Part shown: positions 9,796-19,972 of the stretch, piece after piece
Numbering within the stretch: the first letter of the stretch is position 1
Layout: each line of letters starts with the position of its first letter
From: an uncultured Photobacterium sp.
GTDB taxonomy: Bacteria > Pseudomonadota > Gammaproteobacteria > Enterobacterales > Vibrionaceae
DNA length: 64,000 nt
Direction of reading: 5' to 3'
Assembly: GCF_947039875.1 (NCBI RefSeq)
Contig: NZ_CAMRAN010000002.1
Location: 62,001-126,000, forward strand
Program-made: the position numbers and the translations under genes
The notes under the pieces: generated by a model
The model's input: only the letters and a program-made list of their open reading frames with translations
Database searches by the model: none
What the model was told of the DNA's origin: nothing

Positions 9796-11049
9796 ATGCA
9801 AAACACATCGACAGCGTCAGCAACAAGTGCGACAAAAACCAGATGGACCTACAAAGATTTCACTTGGGCTCTTTCTCTGTTTGGTACTGCAGTAGGTGCC
9901 GGTGTGCTATTCTTACCTATTAAAGCAGGCGCGGGCGGTTTCTGGCCGTTAGTTATTTTGGCGCTTATTGCAGCGCCAATGACATGGTTTGCCCATAAAG
10001 GCTTAGCACGCTTTGTTCTATCATCAAAAAATCCTAACGCAGATATCACTGATACTGTAGAAGAGCATTACGGTAAAACAGGTGCAAACTTAATTACCTT
10101 TGCTTACTTCTTTGCTATCTACCCTATCGTATTAATTTACGGTGTTGGTATTACAAACACTGTTGATTCATTCATGGTTAACCAGCTCGGTATGGACTCA
10201 GTGCCTCGGTGGCTACTATCAGGCGTATTAATTTCACTGATGACAGCAGGTGTTGTTTTTGGTAAAGAACTGATGTTGAAAGCAACGTCAGCAATGGTTT
10301 ACCCATTAGTTGTTATTCTGTTAATTCTTTCTGTGTACCTAATCCCTGACTGGAATATGTCAATGGTACAAACAGAAGCAGATTGGTCAGCAATGCCAAC
10401 AATTATCTGGCTCGCTATTCCAATTATCGTATTCTCATTTAACCACAGCCCAATTATCAGCCAGTTTGCAAAAGAACAACGTCGTACTTACGGTGATGAA
10501 GCCGTTAAGAAAACGGACATGATCACTGGCGGTGCCGCAATGATGCTAATGGGCTTTGTTATGTTCTTCGTATTCTCAGTTGTTCTTTCAATGACACCAG
10601 AGCAACTAAACATGGCAAAAGAACAAAATATTTCAGTATTGTCATACCTAGCTAACGTAAAAGATTCACCAGCAATCTCTTACTTAGGTCCACTAGTTGC
10701 ATTTGCAGCGATCACATCAAGCTACTTCGGCCACTTCCTTGGTGCGCACGAAGGTCTTGTGGGCTTGACAAAATCTCGCTCTAACATGCCAGTGGCTAAA
10801 ATTGAAAAAATATCATTGGCTTTCATTGTAATTACAACCTGGATTGTCGCTATCAATAACCCAAGTATTTTAGGTATGATTGAAACAATGGGTGCACCAA
10901 TGATTGCTGGTATCTTATTCCTACTACCTGTTGCTGCAATGCAAACAGTACCGGCAATGGCTAAGTACAAAACATCAGTATTTGCTCGTATCTTTACCGT
11001 TTTATGTGGTATCGCAGCAATCACTTCTGTTATTTATGGTGCATTTTAA
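9796..11049 (+). CDS. sdaC: Serine transporter SdaC
   Basis: 417-residue inner-membrane serine:proton symporter of the hydroxy/aromatic amino acid permease family (E. coli SdaC has 429 residues). About eleven hydrophobic segments start at WALSLFGTAVGAGVLFLPI, the first-helix glycine-rich signature of the family. IVFSFNHSPIISQFAKEQRR and ITSSYFGHFLGAHEGLVGL are characteristic of the SdaC/TdcC branch. sdaA follows after 243 bases, so uptake and deamination of serine are encoded together. The gap carries a possible leader structure, and the two genes may form one operon with a processed or separately promoted sdaA. Confidence 0.93.
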   Translation: MQNTSTASATSATKTRWTYKDFTWALSLFGTAVGAGVLFLPIKAGAGGFWPLVILALIAAPMTWFAHKGLARFVLSSKNPNADITDTVEEHYGKTGANLITFAYFFAIYPIVLIYGVGITNTVDSFMVNQLGMDSVPRWLLSGVLISLMTAGVVFGKELMLKATSAMVYPLVVILLILSVYLIPDWNMSMVQTEADWSAMPTIIWLAIPIIVFSFNHSPIISQFAKEQRRTYGDEAVKKTDMITGGAAMMLMGFVMFFVFSVVLSMTPEQLNMAKEQNISVLSYLANVKDSPAISYLGPLVAFAAITSSYFGHFLGAHEGLVGLTKSRSNMPVAKIEKISLAFIVITTWIVAINNPSILGMIETMGAPMIAGILFLLPVAAMQTVPAMAKYKTSVFARIFTVLCGIAAITSVIYGAF

Positions 11050-11207
11050 TTTAACCATTTAAAATGTGCTTATTACGAATAATTAATCGTATATAAAGCA
11101 AAAATATGTTCTAGTACTCATGGCGTTTACTAGCACAAATAACGTAAAATAGACGATACTTAAGAGTAAATATGTTTAATACATTTTTACTCTTTTAGTT
11201 TAAGTGC

Positions 11208-11274
11208 GCTCGCCAAGGAAGGAGCGAGGATATCAACGAATAACAGTCTTTACAGGAAGCAAGAAGCGCTTCTT
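11208..11274 (+). promoter_or_regulatory. Structured leader upstream of sdaA
   Basis: The 90 bases before sdaA contain CGCTC ... GAGCG (from about 11208) and a perfect 14-base palindrome AAGAAGCGCTTCTT at 11261-11274, just before the ribosome site GAGG. This suggests folded 5' RNA. I do not recognise it as a known riboswitch. Confidence 0.35.
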
Positions 11275-11292
11275 CATGACTGAGGTAATAAC

Positions 11293-12654
11293 ATGATCAG
11301 TATTTTCGATATATTCAAGATTGGTGTAGGCCCTTCCAGTTCACACACTGTTGGTCCAATGAAAGCAGGTAAAGAGTTCATCGACGACTTACGTGCGTTA
11401 GGCCAATTACGTGACGTGACAAAAATTACCGTTGATGTTTACGGCTCTTTATCGCTTACAGGTAAAGGTCATCACACTGATATCGCTATCATTATGGGTC
11501 TTGCTGGTAATTCTCCTGAACATGTTGATATTGATAGTATTCCTGGTTTTATCTCACGCGTAGAAGAAACAGAGCGTCTTCCAGTTGGCATGCATTGCCA
11601 CACTGTTGATTTTCCACGCGATGGCGGTATGAATTTCCATACAACTAACCTTTCTCTTCATGAAAATGGGATGTCAATCCACGCTTGGATTGGTGATGAC
11701 GTTATTTTCTCTAAAACGTACTACTCAATCGGTGGTGGGTTTATTGTTGATGAAGAAAACTTTGGTAAAGAACAAACAAATACCGTTGAAGTTCCCTACC
11801 CTTTCTCTTATGCATCTGAATTGCTAGAACAATGTAGTGAACATGGTCTTTCCGTTAGTTCGCTAGTAATGGCCAACGAACGCGCAATGAATGCAGAAGA
11901 TGAAATTAGCACATACTTCGCGAACATCTGGAAAACTATGCGTGAATGTATGGAACGCGGTATGAACGAGGAAGGTATTCTTCCTGGACCACTACGTGTT
12001 CCTCGCCGTGCTGCGGCATTGCGTCAACAACTGATTACCACAGAAAAGCTAAACAATGACCCAATGACGGTTGTTGACTGGGTTAATATGTATGCGTTTG
12101 CCGTTAATGAAGAAAACGCAGCAGGTGGTCGAGTAGTAACAGCACCAACAAACGGTGCTTGTGGCATTATTCCTGCCGTATTAGCTTACTACGACAAATT
12201 TGTACAAACAGTTGGACCAAAAGAATACACCCGCTACTTCGCTGCATCTGGCGCTATCGGTGGTTTATATAAGCGTAATGCCTCTATTTCTGGTGCGGAA
12301 GTAGGTTGTCAAGGTGAAGTTGGTGTTGCATGTTCAATGGCAGCCGCAGGTTTAGCTGAACTAATGGGCGGAAGCCCTGAGCAAGTTTGTATGGCGGCAG
12401 AAATCGCAATGGAGCATAACTTAGGCTTAACATGTGATCCAGTTGCAGGACAAGTACAAGTTCCTTGTATTGAACGTAACGGTATTGCAGCAGTAAAAGC
12501 AATCAATGCAACCCGTATGGCGCTTCGCCGTTCATCTGCACCACGTGTATCACTTGATAAAGTTATTGAAACTATGCTTGAAACAGGCAAAGACATGAAT
12601 GCTAAATATCGTGAAACATCACAAGGTGGCTTGGCGATTAAAGTCATTTGCTAA
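11293..12654 (+). CDS. sdaA: L-serine ammonia-lyase SdaA
   Basis: Iron-sulfur L-serine dehydratase, 453 residues (E. coli SdaA 454), giving pyruvate and ammonia. The N-terminal ACT-like beta domain starts with [22 protein letters not shown]. The C-terminal catalytic domain has the cluster cysteines in [25 protein letters not shown] and [21 protein letters not shown] lies eight bases before the ATG. It forms a serine catabolic pair with sdaC. Confidence 0.96.
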   Translation: MISIFDIFKIGVGPSSSHTVGPMKAGKEFIDDLRALGQLRDVTKITVDVYGSLSLTGKGHHTDIAIIMGLAGNSPEHVDIDSIPGFISRVEETERLPVGMHCHTVDFPRDGGMNFHTTNLSLHENGMSIHAWIGDDVIFSKTYYSIGGGFIVDEENFGKEQTNTVEVPYPFSYASELLEQCSEHGLSVSSLVMANERAMNAEDEISTYFANIWKTMRECMERGMNEEGILPGPLRVPRRAAALRQQLITTEKLNNDPMTVVDWVNMYAFAVNEENAAGGRVVTAPTNGACGIIPAVLAYYDKFVQTVGPKEYTRYFAASGAIGGLYKRNASISGAEVGCQGEVGVACSMAAAGLAELMGGSPEQVCMAAEIAMEHNLGLTCDPVAGQVQVPCIERNGIAAVKAINATRMALRRSSAPRVSLDKVIETMLETGKDMNAKYRETSQGGLAIKVIC

Positions 12655-12683
12655 TATAAAATGAACATTTAACGCAATTAATT

Positions 12684-12710
12684 AAAAAACTATCTTCGGA
12701 TAGTTTTTTT
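12684..12710 (+). terminator. Terminator after sdaA
   Basis: AAAAAACTATC-TTCG-GATAGTTTTTT hairpin with a UUCG tetraloop and a T run, 30 bases after the sdaA stop. Confidence 0.92.
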
Positions 12711-13014
12711 GTTTTACGCCCAAATATCGATATAAAAACCACAATAATACTCAACTTGATTCACCTCCCATTACCTTACAATAGCATTACGTTTAGATAT
12801 TCGGTCATATCATATCAATATAACCATTAGCATAGCTCGTCGCCTCTTATATCATCAATTGTATCTGTTTTTTCGTTTATTTTAGTCCTATACTCATTAA
12901 ATATACTCATTATCATTAATGTAGTGTAAGCATGGATGCGTATATCGCTTTTACATCATTGATGTACGATATGTAATGAAGGATTTATTCCCTTTATAGA
13001 GAAGCAATATTGCG
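12711..13014. other. Intergenic region before the AraC regulator
   Basis: AT-rich and without a convincing ORF. It presumably holds the promoter of the AraC-family gene; no operator could be picked with confidence. Confidence 0.4.
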
Positions 13015-13899
13015 ATGAAATATAAGCGTATCCTCTCGCAGAGCCATGTCGTTCTGAAAGAGTTTTATGTCGACCATCATTTAATTGTGAAGTTATCCAA
13101 TGCAGAAGGTAATATTCACATTAATGGCCATGTTATAGATGTAAAAAATAATAGCATTTTAGTTATACCTAAATTTAGTCATATTTCTTGTTCTATTAAT
13201 CAATTAAACAGTCAAGAAAACATTGAACTACAAATTTTAATGATCAATGAAGAGTCAATTACTGCAGCATTTAAATATATAAGTGCTCTGAAGCAGCCAG
13301 TCTTAGCTACATCAAATTGCTCACCTCTTTATCTCATTGAGTCATCAGAAATTGTTGAGCAAAATTTTGCATTATTTAATCAACTTTTGCCAAGCATTAG
13401 TGGATCAACAATGGAGCAAACTTTGCTGAACCAATGCTTAGTATTTATTTTAATTGCACTTAATAATACTGGTGTTGATGTTTTTAATGTTTATCGCTTT
13501 AATTATGACGAACCTAAAGAACGTACAATTGCACGGCTAATTACTCAAGACCCTCAACGTAAATGGAGTGTTGATGATATGGCAAAGGCTCTCTTTACAA
13601 CGCAATCAACTTTACGTCGTCATTTAGCAAAAGAAGGTGTCTCATTTAGCCAACTATTGCTAGATGTTCGAATGGGGCTTGCACTTAATTTTCTCACCTT
13701 TTCCAATTACTCTATATCGCAAATCGGCAATCGGTCAGGGTTTGGTAGTGCCGCTTATTTTTGTGATGCATTTAAACGTAAATATAATGTAACTCCATCA
13801 CAATTTAGAACGAACTCAAGAAAAGAGAATGATATGAATACTGATGGCTGTTTTACCTGTAAAGATCACTCTGAATATTTACCTGAAGCCAACCGTTAG
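13015..13899 (+). CDS. AraC-family transcriptional regulator
   Basis: 294 residues. The N-terminal part (about 1-180) is a divergent sensing/dimer domain without recognisable motifs. The C-terminal part (about 180-270) is an AraC double helix-turn-helix: WSVDDMAKALFTTQSTLRRHLAKEG forms the first unit, and YSISQIGNRSGFGSAAYFCDAFKRKYNVTPSQFR the second with the family signature. The layout resembles the GadX/AppY-type stress and acid regulators. A short polar tail with two cysteines (CFTCKDH) follows. It is convergent with satP, so satP could be a target, but nothing in the sequence proves this. The protein is AT-rich in codon use, as expected of a regulator of accessory functions. Confidence 0.85.
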   Translation: MKYKRILSQSHVVLKEFYVDHHLIVKLSNAEGNIHINGHVIDVKNNSILVIPKFSHISCSINQLNSQENIELQILMINEESITAAFKYISALKQPVLATSNCSPLYLIESSEIVEQNFALFNQLLPSISGSTMEQTLLNQCLVFILIALNNTGVDVFNVYRFNYDEPKERTIARLITQDPQRKWSVDDMAKALFTTQSTLRRHLAKEGVSFSQLLLDVRMGLALNFLTFSNYSISQIGNRSGFGSAAYFCDAFKRKYNVTPSQFRTNSRKENDMNTDGCFTCKDHSEYLPEANR

Positions 13900-13927
13900 C
13901 CATAACAATTTAATAAAAAGCAGATAT

Positions 13928-13956
13928 AAAAAAGCCCCGCTTCAATAAGCAGGGCT
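13928..13956 (-). terminator. Terminator after satP
   Basis: AGCCCCGCTT-CAAT-AAGCAGGGCT hairpin with one internal mismatch, followed by TTTTTT on the minus strand. Confidence 0.85.
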
Positions 13957-13975
13957 AATTTCAAATCGTAACAAA

Positions 13976-14572
13976 TTACGCTACAGCGTTAGCTTGTTGT
14001 AATTCGCGATCTTTAGGTGCAACACCTACAGGTAGAATCACACGACCGTACTCTGCATTTAATACTTGTGCCATTGCAAAATAAATAGCACTTAAACCAC
14101 AGAAGATACCTTCGATACCAGCAATAAAGCCAATCGTTTCGTTACCCGTAAAATCACGCGCCGCAAGCAAGAAGAATAGAATCGTTAAAGAACCAAAAAC
14201 AACTTGTTTTGCTGGTGGGTAGCGTAAAGAACCAATAAACATAAATGCTGTAAATACACCCCATAGTAGTAAGTACCACGCCATGAATGGTGCAGGGCTT
14301 GCCGCAAAGCCAAGTTTTGGCAAGATTAATAAACCAACCAACGATAGCCAAAATAAACCGTAAGACGTAAATGCAGTTGTACCAAAAGTATCACCGCGCT
14401 TAAAGCACATCATACCAACAAGAACTTGCCCTAAACCGCCATAGAAAATACCCATAGCTAGAATCATCGAGTCTAGAGGAAAAAATCCAGCATTATGAAT
14501 ATTCAATACAATGGTCGTCATACCAAAGCCCATTAGACCTAATGGTGCTGGATTAGCAAGTTTTGTAGACAT
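13976..14572 (-). CDS. satP: Acetate/succinate channel SatP (GPR1/FUN34/YaaH family)
   Basis: 198-residue inner-membrane protein with six hydrophobic segments. It starts with the family signature [14 protein letters not shown] and has [11 protein letters not shown], the second conserved block. E. coli SatP (YaaH) has 188 residues and carries acetate and succinate. The C-terminal tail [10 protein letters not shown] is cytoplasmic. It is monocistronic with its own terminator. Dyad sequences lie about 45-70 bases upstream of the start and may be operator sites. Confidence 0.92.
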   Translation of the reverse strand: MSTKLANPAPLGLMGFGMTTIVLNIHNAGFFPLDSMILAMGIFYGGLGQVLVGMMCFKRGDTFGTTAFTSYGLFWLSLVGLLILPKLGFAASPAPFMAWYLLLWGVFTAFMFIGSLRYPPAKQVVFGSLTILFFLLAARDFTGNETIGFIAGIEGIFCGLSAIYFAMAQVLNAEYGRVILPVGVAPKDRELQQANAVA

Positions 14573-14615
14573 TTTTTTCCCCTACAGGATTTACAACAAA
14601 AATAATAAAAATTAA

Positions 14616-14639
14616 AAATATGTGCGCATATTTATGCGC
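14616..14639. promoter_or_regulatory. Nested dyads upstream of satP
   Basis: Two overlapping inverted repeats: AAATATG-TGCG-CATATTT (14616-14633) and GCGCAT-ATTT-ATGCGC (14624-14639). Their position, 44-67 bases upstream of the satP start, fits an operator or a switching leader hairpin. Confidence 0.35.
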
Positions 14640-14978
14640 GGAGGATCTTAATGTAAGCCGAGAAACAGATCAATGCTTATATCACTAAAACCAGCATCTA
14701 AATTAAAAAATCCCATTAAGGCATTAAAAGAACAACTCTGCATTATGACACTGAACGCTTAATTTTATTTACTCTATTGAAATCATAATTCTGTTGCCTT
14801 TTTATTTATAAACCAGAAACTAAAACCTCTCATGTTATTGATTTTAAAGCTTTAATTTAATTTATTATTAAAGGGGTAAAATTACTCCCCTCTTTTCAGC
14901 ATTAACTTTATTTGAAAATTTAAAATTAGAATACAATAAATATCCCTAAAAAATCGATTTTTCTAAAAATTAGAGCTA
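14640..14978. other. Intergenic region between satP and the alcohol dehydrogenase
   Basis: AT-rich, with no gene I can support. A 29-codon frame from 14673 lacks a ribosome site and a recognisable sequence. Confidence 0.4.
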
Positions 14979-15005
14979 AAAAAAAGCAACCTAAGTCGCT
15001 TTTTT
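14979..15005 (-). terminator. Terminator after the Fe-alcohol dehydrogenase
   Basis: AAAAAAGC-a-AC CTAA GT-c-GCTTTTTT hairpin with one mismatch and T/A runs on both sides, about 80 bases after the dehydrogenase stop. Confidence 0.65.
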
Positions 15006-15085
15006 ATATAAAACAAGCAAAAACCAATATAATCATAAATACATTGTATCAGAGCTATTTTCACTTATAACTGCGGTTATAACAT

Positions 15086-16249
15086 TTAAGCATGACAATC
15101 ATTGTGACAAACTTGCCTCAAAATCGTAATTAATCGCTGTTGATTTAATGGTAACGGGTTACCTTTAATAGCACAGGTACGTAATGCATCTTCTGCAACC
15201 TCTTCAAACATAGTATTACATAGCCCATAATCAGATAACGACGGTAACTGTAGTTTTGTTAGCATGCTATCAACCCATTGCACACTATCTTCAATCTTAG
15301 CCTCATTATTTAATGTCAATATAACCGCTAATTTACGATAACGAGCCAGAACATCACTACGACCAAGTTCCATTGCAACAGAGATATTTTCAGTCATTAC
15401 ATAAGGCGATAAACGTGCAGTGATCAAACCATGAGGAGCATTCAACCGGCCACTTAATGCTGATGCTAATCCATGTGCTGCTCCTAACTTAGCATTTGAC
15501 CGCGCCATACCACCAAGCATTGCAGCAAAAGCCATGTTACTTCGTGAAGGATAATGATCATCTTTACACGCTGGCAATATTGACATTGCAATACGCTTTA
15601 ATCCTTCCTCGCAAATCATGTCGGTCAACGGATTCGGTTCGCCACACACGTATGCTTCCATTAAATGGGTAAAGGCATCCAAACCACAATATCCAGATAG
15701 CACCGCATCCATACCATAGGTTAAAGTTGGATCAATAATAGCTAAATCAGGAAACAACTCTACATTACTTAAATTAACTTTTACTTGTTCTTGTGCAGAT
15801 TGTAAGACAGCACTTTTACTGACTTCAGCGCCAGTGCCAGCAGTCGTAGGAATAGCGATAAATGGTAATGATTTAACTTGTAATGGAACATTGCGCCCGA
15901 CAACATCGACATAATCATAAACGCTGCCTTGGTTAGGAATTAAAGCCGCGAGAGATTTAGCAACATCAAGTACGCTCCCCCCTCCAATACCAATCACCAT
16001 ATCAGGACAGAAAGTCCGCCCCATTGCCGCTAACTCTTCCATCATTGCGATTAAAGGCTCACCTTTGATAACTAACCGCTGATAACGCATATTCTGTTGT
16101 TTAAAATAGTGTTCCAATTGTAATGATCGTTGCTGATCTTGCCCTGTCACTAATAGCACACTGTAACCAAATTGATTAAGCAGCGATAAAGAATCATGCA
16201 GAGCACCTTCACCAAAAACAATCCGTGTTGAAGTCATAAACTGAAACAT
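15086..16249 (-). CDS. Iron-containing alcohol dehydrogenase
   Basis: 387 residues, type III (Fe-dependent) alcohol dehydrogenase, cytoplasmic. The N-terminal Rossmann-like domain binds NAD(P) through GIGGGSVLDVAKSLAALIP and PTTAGTGAEVSKSAV. The metal ligands in this family are one Asp and three His; GLDAFTHLMEAY supplies D and H, and AAHGLASALSGRLNAPHG supplies two more His. The substrate alcohol cannot be told from the sequence (butanol-, propanediol- and lactaldehyde-type enzymes share the fold). It is monocistronic. AGGATAAATAACT before the ATG gives an acceptable ribosome site. Confidence 0.9.
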   Translation of the reverse strand: MFQFMTSTRIVFGEGALHDSLSLLNQFGYSVLLVTGQDQQRSLQLEHYFKQQNMRYQRLVIKGEPLIAMMEELAAMGRTFCPDMVIGIGGGSVLDVAKSLAALIPNQGSVYDYVDVVGRNVPLQVKSLPFIAIPTTAGTGAEVSKSAVLQSAQEQVKVNLSNVELFPDLAIIDPTLTYGMDAVLSGYCGLDAFTHLMEAYVCGEPNPLTDMICEEGLKRIAMSILPACKDDHYPSRSNMAFAAMLGGMARSNAKLGAAHGLASALSGRLNAPHGLITARLSPYVMTENISVAMELGRSDVLARYRKLAVILTLNNEAKIEDSVQWVDSMLTKLQLPSLSDYGLCNTMFEEVAEDALRTCAIKGNPLPLNQQRLITILRQVCHNDCHA

Positions 16250-16581
16250 AGTTATTTATCCTGTCCTAAATAATGTTTATGCCATAGAAACCTCGTATTT
16301 GACCTTCGCTGCATCTTTACCAAGGTTCGCTGATTTATAAGCTGTCTAAAATTAGATTCTGTTAGATTGCTTAACTCTATATTGATTACAAACAAGTTTT
16401 TATCTATTTCAATGGCTATCGCCCCAAGATCAATACTGACTCACACTTAATGTTGATCACCACAATAAAACACGTGTCGTAAAAGTGACTTCTCATCGTA
16501 ATAGAAGCGTAATAGTACATCGTTAGTCTGCGTAGAGTTCAAAGGCAATGAAGCCGTATAATAATCTATGAGGAATGAACC
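16250..16581. other. Intergenic region upstream of the porin
   Basis: 332 bases between divergent genes. A TATAAT hexamer at 16557-16562 is a possible porin -10 but lies only 20 bases before the ATG, and no good -35 accompanies it. No other feature is seen. Confidence 0.3.
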
Positions 16582-17535
16582 ATGAAAAATGCAGCAGTGG
16601 TCGCCGCTATTTTTACAAGTCTATTTACCGGAACAACAACCGCCGCCACCATCTATGATAATAACGACACCAATATTGAACTTGGGGGTAGAGCTGAACC
16701 CCGCTTTAATCTTTCTAAAGAAAATAAAGGTGATAATAATGACGACAATGAATTTAAAGATAAAAGCCGGGCGCGTTTAGCATTAAAAGGCGAATCAGTT
16801 ATTAATGAGCAATTCGCAGTCTTTGGTAAATATGAAGTTGAAATTTCAGATAATAACAACAGTACTGTAGATACTCGTTATCTTTATGCTGGTCTTGATA
16901 CTGCCATTGGTGCGATGTCTTACGGTAAACAAGATTCAGCACAAGTTATGCTGACCGATTACACCGATATCTTATCGACTTTTGGCGGAGATGCCGTTGA
17001 CCTTGTTGATGGTAATAAAGACAAGCGAGAAAACAATTTTTTATACATTGGTGAATTTAATAATATTGCAGTTGCCACTAACTACATCGCTGAAAATAAT
17101 AACAACTTAAAAGACAGCGATAGCTATGGTATCGCAGCACAATATCAGTTCCCATTTGGATTAAATGTGGGTACAGGTTACGTTAATGGTAATGATGGCG
17201 CTAATATTGATGCTCGCCAATTTAACCTTGCTATGAGTTACCAACTCAATAACATTTATGCTGCCGCAACTTACGCTAATGGTAAACATGGTGATGCTGA
17301 TTTAAGTGGCTATGAGTTAGCAGCCGCTTACACCTTTGATCAGTTTACGGCGCGAGGTGTTTATAACTTTCAGCAATCAGAGCAGAATAATAATACTACC
17401 GACGACGTCGATTATTTTGCTCTAGAAGGCCTGTATAAATTCAACAAATCTCTACGTACTTATGTTGGCTATAAGTTCCAGCAACTTGATGCAAAAGATG
17501 ATGAATTACAAGCGGGCATTCGCTACGACTTTTAA
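16582..17535 (+). CDS. Outer-membrane porin
   Basis: 317-residue Gram-negative porin of the OmpL/OmpU type common in Photobacterium and Vibrio. The signal peptide MKNAAVVAAIFTSLFTGTTTAA is cleaved before TIYDN. The mature chain is a run of amphipathic beta strands separated by Asn/Asp-rich loops (for example SKENKGDNNDDNEF and AENNNNLKDSD). It contains the constriction-type block RYLYAGLDTAIGAMSYGKQDS and ends with the terminal aromatic needed for barrel insertion (GIRYDF). The predicted trimeric barrel lets small solutes through. GAGGAATGAACC before the ATG is the ribosome site. Monocistronic, with a terminator directly after it. Confidence 0.92.
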   Translation: MKNAAVVAAIFTSLFTGTTTAATIYDNNDTNIELGGRAEPRFNLSKENKGDNNDDNEFKDKSRARLALKGESVINEQFAVFGKYEVEISDNNNSTVDTRYLYAGLDTAIGAMSYGKQDSAQVMLTDYTDILSTFGGDAVDLVDGNKDKRENNFLYIGEFNNIAVATNYIAENNNNLKDSDSYGIAAQYQFPFGLNVGTGYVNGNDGANIDARQFNLAMSYQLNNIYAAATYANGKHGDADLSGYELAAAYTFDQFTARGVYNFQQSEQNNNTTDDVDYFALEGLYKFNKSLRTYVGYKFQQLDAKDDELQAGIRYDF

Positions 17536-17552
17536 TTTGAACGACGATCTTT

Positions 17553-17578
17553 AAGCCAGATTTAATGTCTGGCTTTTG
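17553..17578 (+). terminator. Terminator after the porin
   Basis: AAGCCAGA / TCTGGCTT stem with a 7-base loop and a short T run, 18 bases after the stop. Confidence 0.85.
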
Positions 17579-17702
17579 GCTTTGATGCTATTTTAGCTTG
17601 TATCCGCTATTTCGCTTTTATCTATTGGTTTAACAGAAAAAACCCACTTCCGCTATTGCCTCTGCCGCGTTATAGTAATAAAAATTTATGCAGGAGAAAT
17701 TT

Positions 17703-17966
17703 ATGTTCGTTGTTATTTTTGGTCGTCCAGGTTGCCCATTTTGTGTTCGCGCAAAAGAATTAGCAGAAAAAATTAAAGAAGAACGCGACGATTTTAACTT
17801 CCGCTACGTTGATATTCACGCAGAAGGTATCAGTAAGGCTGATTTAGAAAAAACCGTTGGTAAACCTGTTGAGACTGTACCTCAGATTTTTGTTGATCAA
17901 GACCATATTGGTGGTTGTACTGAATTTGAAGCTTATGCAAAAGAGCATAACCTTCTTTATAAGTAA
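17703..17966 (+). CDS. grxA: Glutaredoxin 1
   Basis: 87-residue dithiol glutaredoxin that reduces ribonucleotide reductase and other disulfides using glutathione. The redox site is GRPGCPFCVRAKELAE; the GSH-binding parts are KPVETVPQIFVD and the GG of HIGGCTEF. The start at 17703 is chosen because AGGAGA precedes it and E. coli GrxA begins at the same place; an in-frame ATG at 17688 would overlap the ribosome site. A third cysteine in GGCTEF replaces the usual Tyr of E. coli. It is next to ybjL, as in enterobacteria. Confidence 0.95.
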   Translation: MFVVIFGRPGCPFCVRAKELAEKIKEERDDFNFRYVDIHAEGISKADLEKTVGKPVETVPQIFVDQDHIGGCTEFEAYAKEHNLLYK

Positions 17967-17987
17967 GCATCAATCTTGATTAATCGA

Positions 17988-18013
17988 AAGGTTGACTGTG
18001 TCAGCCTTTTTTA
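17988..18013 (+). terminator. Terminator after grxA
   Basis: AAGGTTGAC-TGT-GTCAGCCTT stem (one G-T pair) followed by TTTT. Confidence 0.85.
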
Positions 18014-18226
18014 TCATTTCACTATTATTTTTCATTCTTAAAACACTATTTTTTAACGTATGCCACCCCTTTAAAATGCTAGCTGAAATAAAAATAGCGA
18101 TAATATTGAAGAGTTGGTTTATAAAATGGATTTTCGCCATTTATTTATAATATAAACTATTACCGCTTCCCAAAATCAGCTAGAATTTACTCCACTTTTA
18201 TCTTTCCATTATTTCGGAAATCCGTC

Positions 18227-19909
18227 GTGAACATTGATGTAGCCGCTCTTCTACACCAAAATGATATTTTATTGCTATTTGTCGTCCTTGCTGTTGGTTT
18301 AAGTCTCGGTAAAATTCGTTTTGCCAAGATGACACTAGGTAACTCTATTGGCGTTCTACTGACTGCTTTATTATTTGGTAATGCGGGTTTTACGTTTGAC
18401 ACAGATGCACTAAATATTGGCTTTATGCTGTTTATTTTCTGCGTTGGTATAGAAGCTGGACCAAACTTTTTTGGCATCTTCTTCCGCGACGGTAAACACT
18501 ATTTATTACTCGCATTAGTCGTCCTACTCTCATCGATTGCTATCACCATGACCATGGCGCGTTATTTACACATGGATATCGGTTTAGCAACGGGTTTAAT
18601 GGCCGGCTCACTTACAGCGACACCTGTCCTTGTGGGTGCAAAAGATGCACTGAATACAGGTCTTGCGGGTATTACCGATCCCGCGGTTATTAAGCAATTA
18701 AGCGAAAGTTTAAGTGTTGGCTACGCCATGTCTTATCTTGTTGGCTTAGTCAGTTTGATTTTCCTTGCCAAATTAATGCCTAAATTGCAAAAACAAAACC
18801 TTGCCGAATCATCGCAACAAATTGCACGTGAACGAGGCATTGGTGAAGTTGCGCAGCGTAAAGTTTACTTACCTATTATTCGCGCTTATCGTGCAGGTCC
18901 AGAGCTTATTAACTGGATCGATGGCCGTAACTTACGTGAATTAGGTATTTATCGCCAAACGGGCTGTTATATTGAACGCGTGCGTCGTAATGGAATTTTA
19001 GCGAACCCTGATGGTGACGCAATTTTACAAGAAGGCGATGAAATCGCACTAGTAGGTTACCCTGATAGCCATGCACGTCTTGATCCTAGCTTCCGTAACG
19101 GTAAAGAAGTCTTTGACCGCGACTTACTCGATCTTCGTATTGTTGAAGAAGAAATTGTAGTTAAAAATGACGGTATCGCAGGTAAGCGTTTATCAGAATT
19201 AAACTTATCTGAATATGGTTGTTTCTTGAACCGCGTAGTTCGAGCACAAATTGAAATGCCAATGGACCATAATATTCTACTAAGTAAAGGGGATATTCTA
19301 CAAGTCAGCGGTGAGAAAAGTCGTGTTTTAGGGCTAGCTGAACGTATTGGCTTTATCTCTATTCATAGTCAAATTGCGGATCTTCTAGCTTTCTGTTGCT
19401 TCTTTATCATTGGCTTATTAATGGGCTTAGTAACCATGAAATTTGGTCATGTTGCTTTTGGTTTAGGCAGTGCTGCAGGCTTATTGATTGCAGGTATTAC
19501 GTTAGGTTTCTTACGTGCCAACCACCCAACCTTTGGCTATGTCCCACAAGGGGCGCTAAATATGGCAAAAGATTTAGGTCTGATGGTGTTTATGGTAGGA
19601 ATAGGTTTAAGTGCTGGTTCTAACCTGTTTGCTTCTATCGGACACATTGGTTTAACCGTCTTTGTTACCAGCCTAATGGTCAGTGTTATTCCTGTTGTGT
19701 TAGCGTATTTATTTGGTGCTTATGTGCTAAAAATGAACCGCGCATTATTATTTGGTGCCATTATTGGTGCACGTACTTGTGCGCCAGCTATGGACATGAT
19801 TAATGAGCACGCCCGTAGTACGATTCCGGCTTTAGGTTATGCTGGAACCTACGCGATTGCTAACGTGTTACTTACCATCGCAGGTACGCTGATCTTTATT
19901 TTTCAATAA
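18227..19909 (+). CDS. ybjL: YbjL-type transporter (AspT/YidE antiporter family)
   Basis: 560-residue inner-membrane protein, same length as E. coli YbjL (561). Two membrane halves of about five helices each flank two cytoplasmic RCK-C (TrkA-C-like) domains at about 205-290 and 295-375. Conserved blocks are [20 protein letters not shown] and the repeat-related [13 protein letters not shown], with [13 protein letters not shown] and [10 protein letters not shown] as the half-repeat loops. Start is a GTG at 18227, where the protein aligns with the E. coli start. The substrate is not known; the family includes aspartate:alanine exchangers. The grxA neighbourhood is conserved with enterobacteria. 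Confidence 0.9.
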   Translation: MNIDVAALLHQNDILLLFVVLAVGLSLGKIRFAKMTLGNSIGVLLTALLFGNAGFTFDTDALNIGFMLFIFCVGIEAGPNFFGIFFRDGKHYLLLALVVLLSSIAITMTMARYLHMDIGLATGLMAGSLTATPVLVGAKDALNTGLAGITDPAVIKQLSESLSVGYAMSYLVGLVSLIFLAKLMPKLQKQNLAESSQQIARERGIGEVAQRKVYLPIIRAYRAGPELINWIDGRNLRELGIYRQTGCYIERVRRNGILANPDGDAILQEGDEIALVGYPDSHARLDPSFRNGKEVFDRDLLDLRIVEEEIVVKNDGIAGKRLSELNLSEYGCFLNRVVRAQIEMPMDHNILLSKGDILQVSGEKSRVLGLAERIGFISIHSQIADLLAFCCFFIIGLLMGLVTMKFGHVAFGLGSAAGLLIAGITLGFLRANHPTFGYVPQGALNMAKDLGLMVFMVGIGLSAGSNLFASIGHIGLTVFVTSLMVSVIPVVLAYLFGAYVLKMNRALLFGAIIGARTCAPAMDMINEHARSTIPALGYAGTYAIANVLLTIAGTLIFIFQ

Positions 19910-19933
19910 TTACGATCAAACAGCCTTAATTGC

Positions 19934-19972
19934 GGGTTGGCTTATTAGTTCACTGATGAGTCAGCCCTTATT
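19934..19972 (+). terminator. Probable terminator after ybjL
   Basis: GGGTTGGCT ... AGTCAGCCC stem with two wobble pairs and a 16-base loop, then TTATT. The T run is weak. Confidence 0.5.

Noticed and set aside
12284..12647. Two minus-strand frames of 72 and 112 codons within sdaA
   Set aside because: Antisense shadows of a well-conserved gene, with no ribosome site or known domain.
14640..14656. GGAGG ribosome site followed by ATG-TAA (start-stop) on the + strand
   Set aside because: No gene follows on that strand; most likely chance in the satP upstream region.
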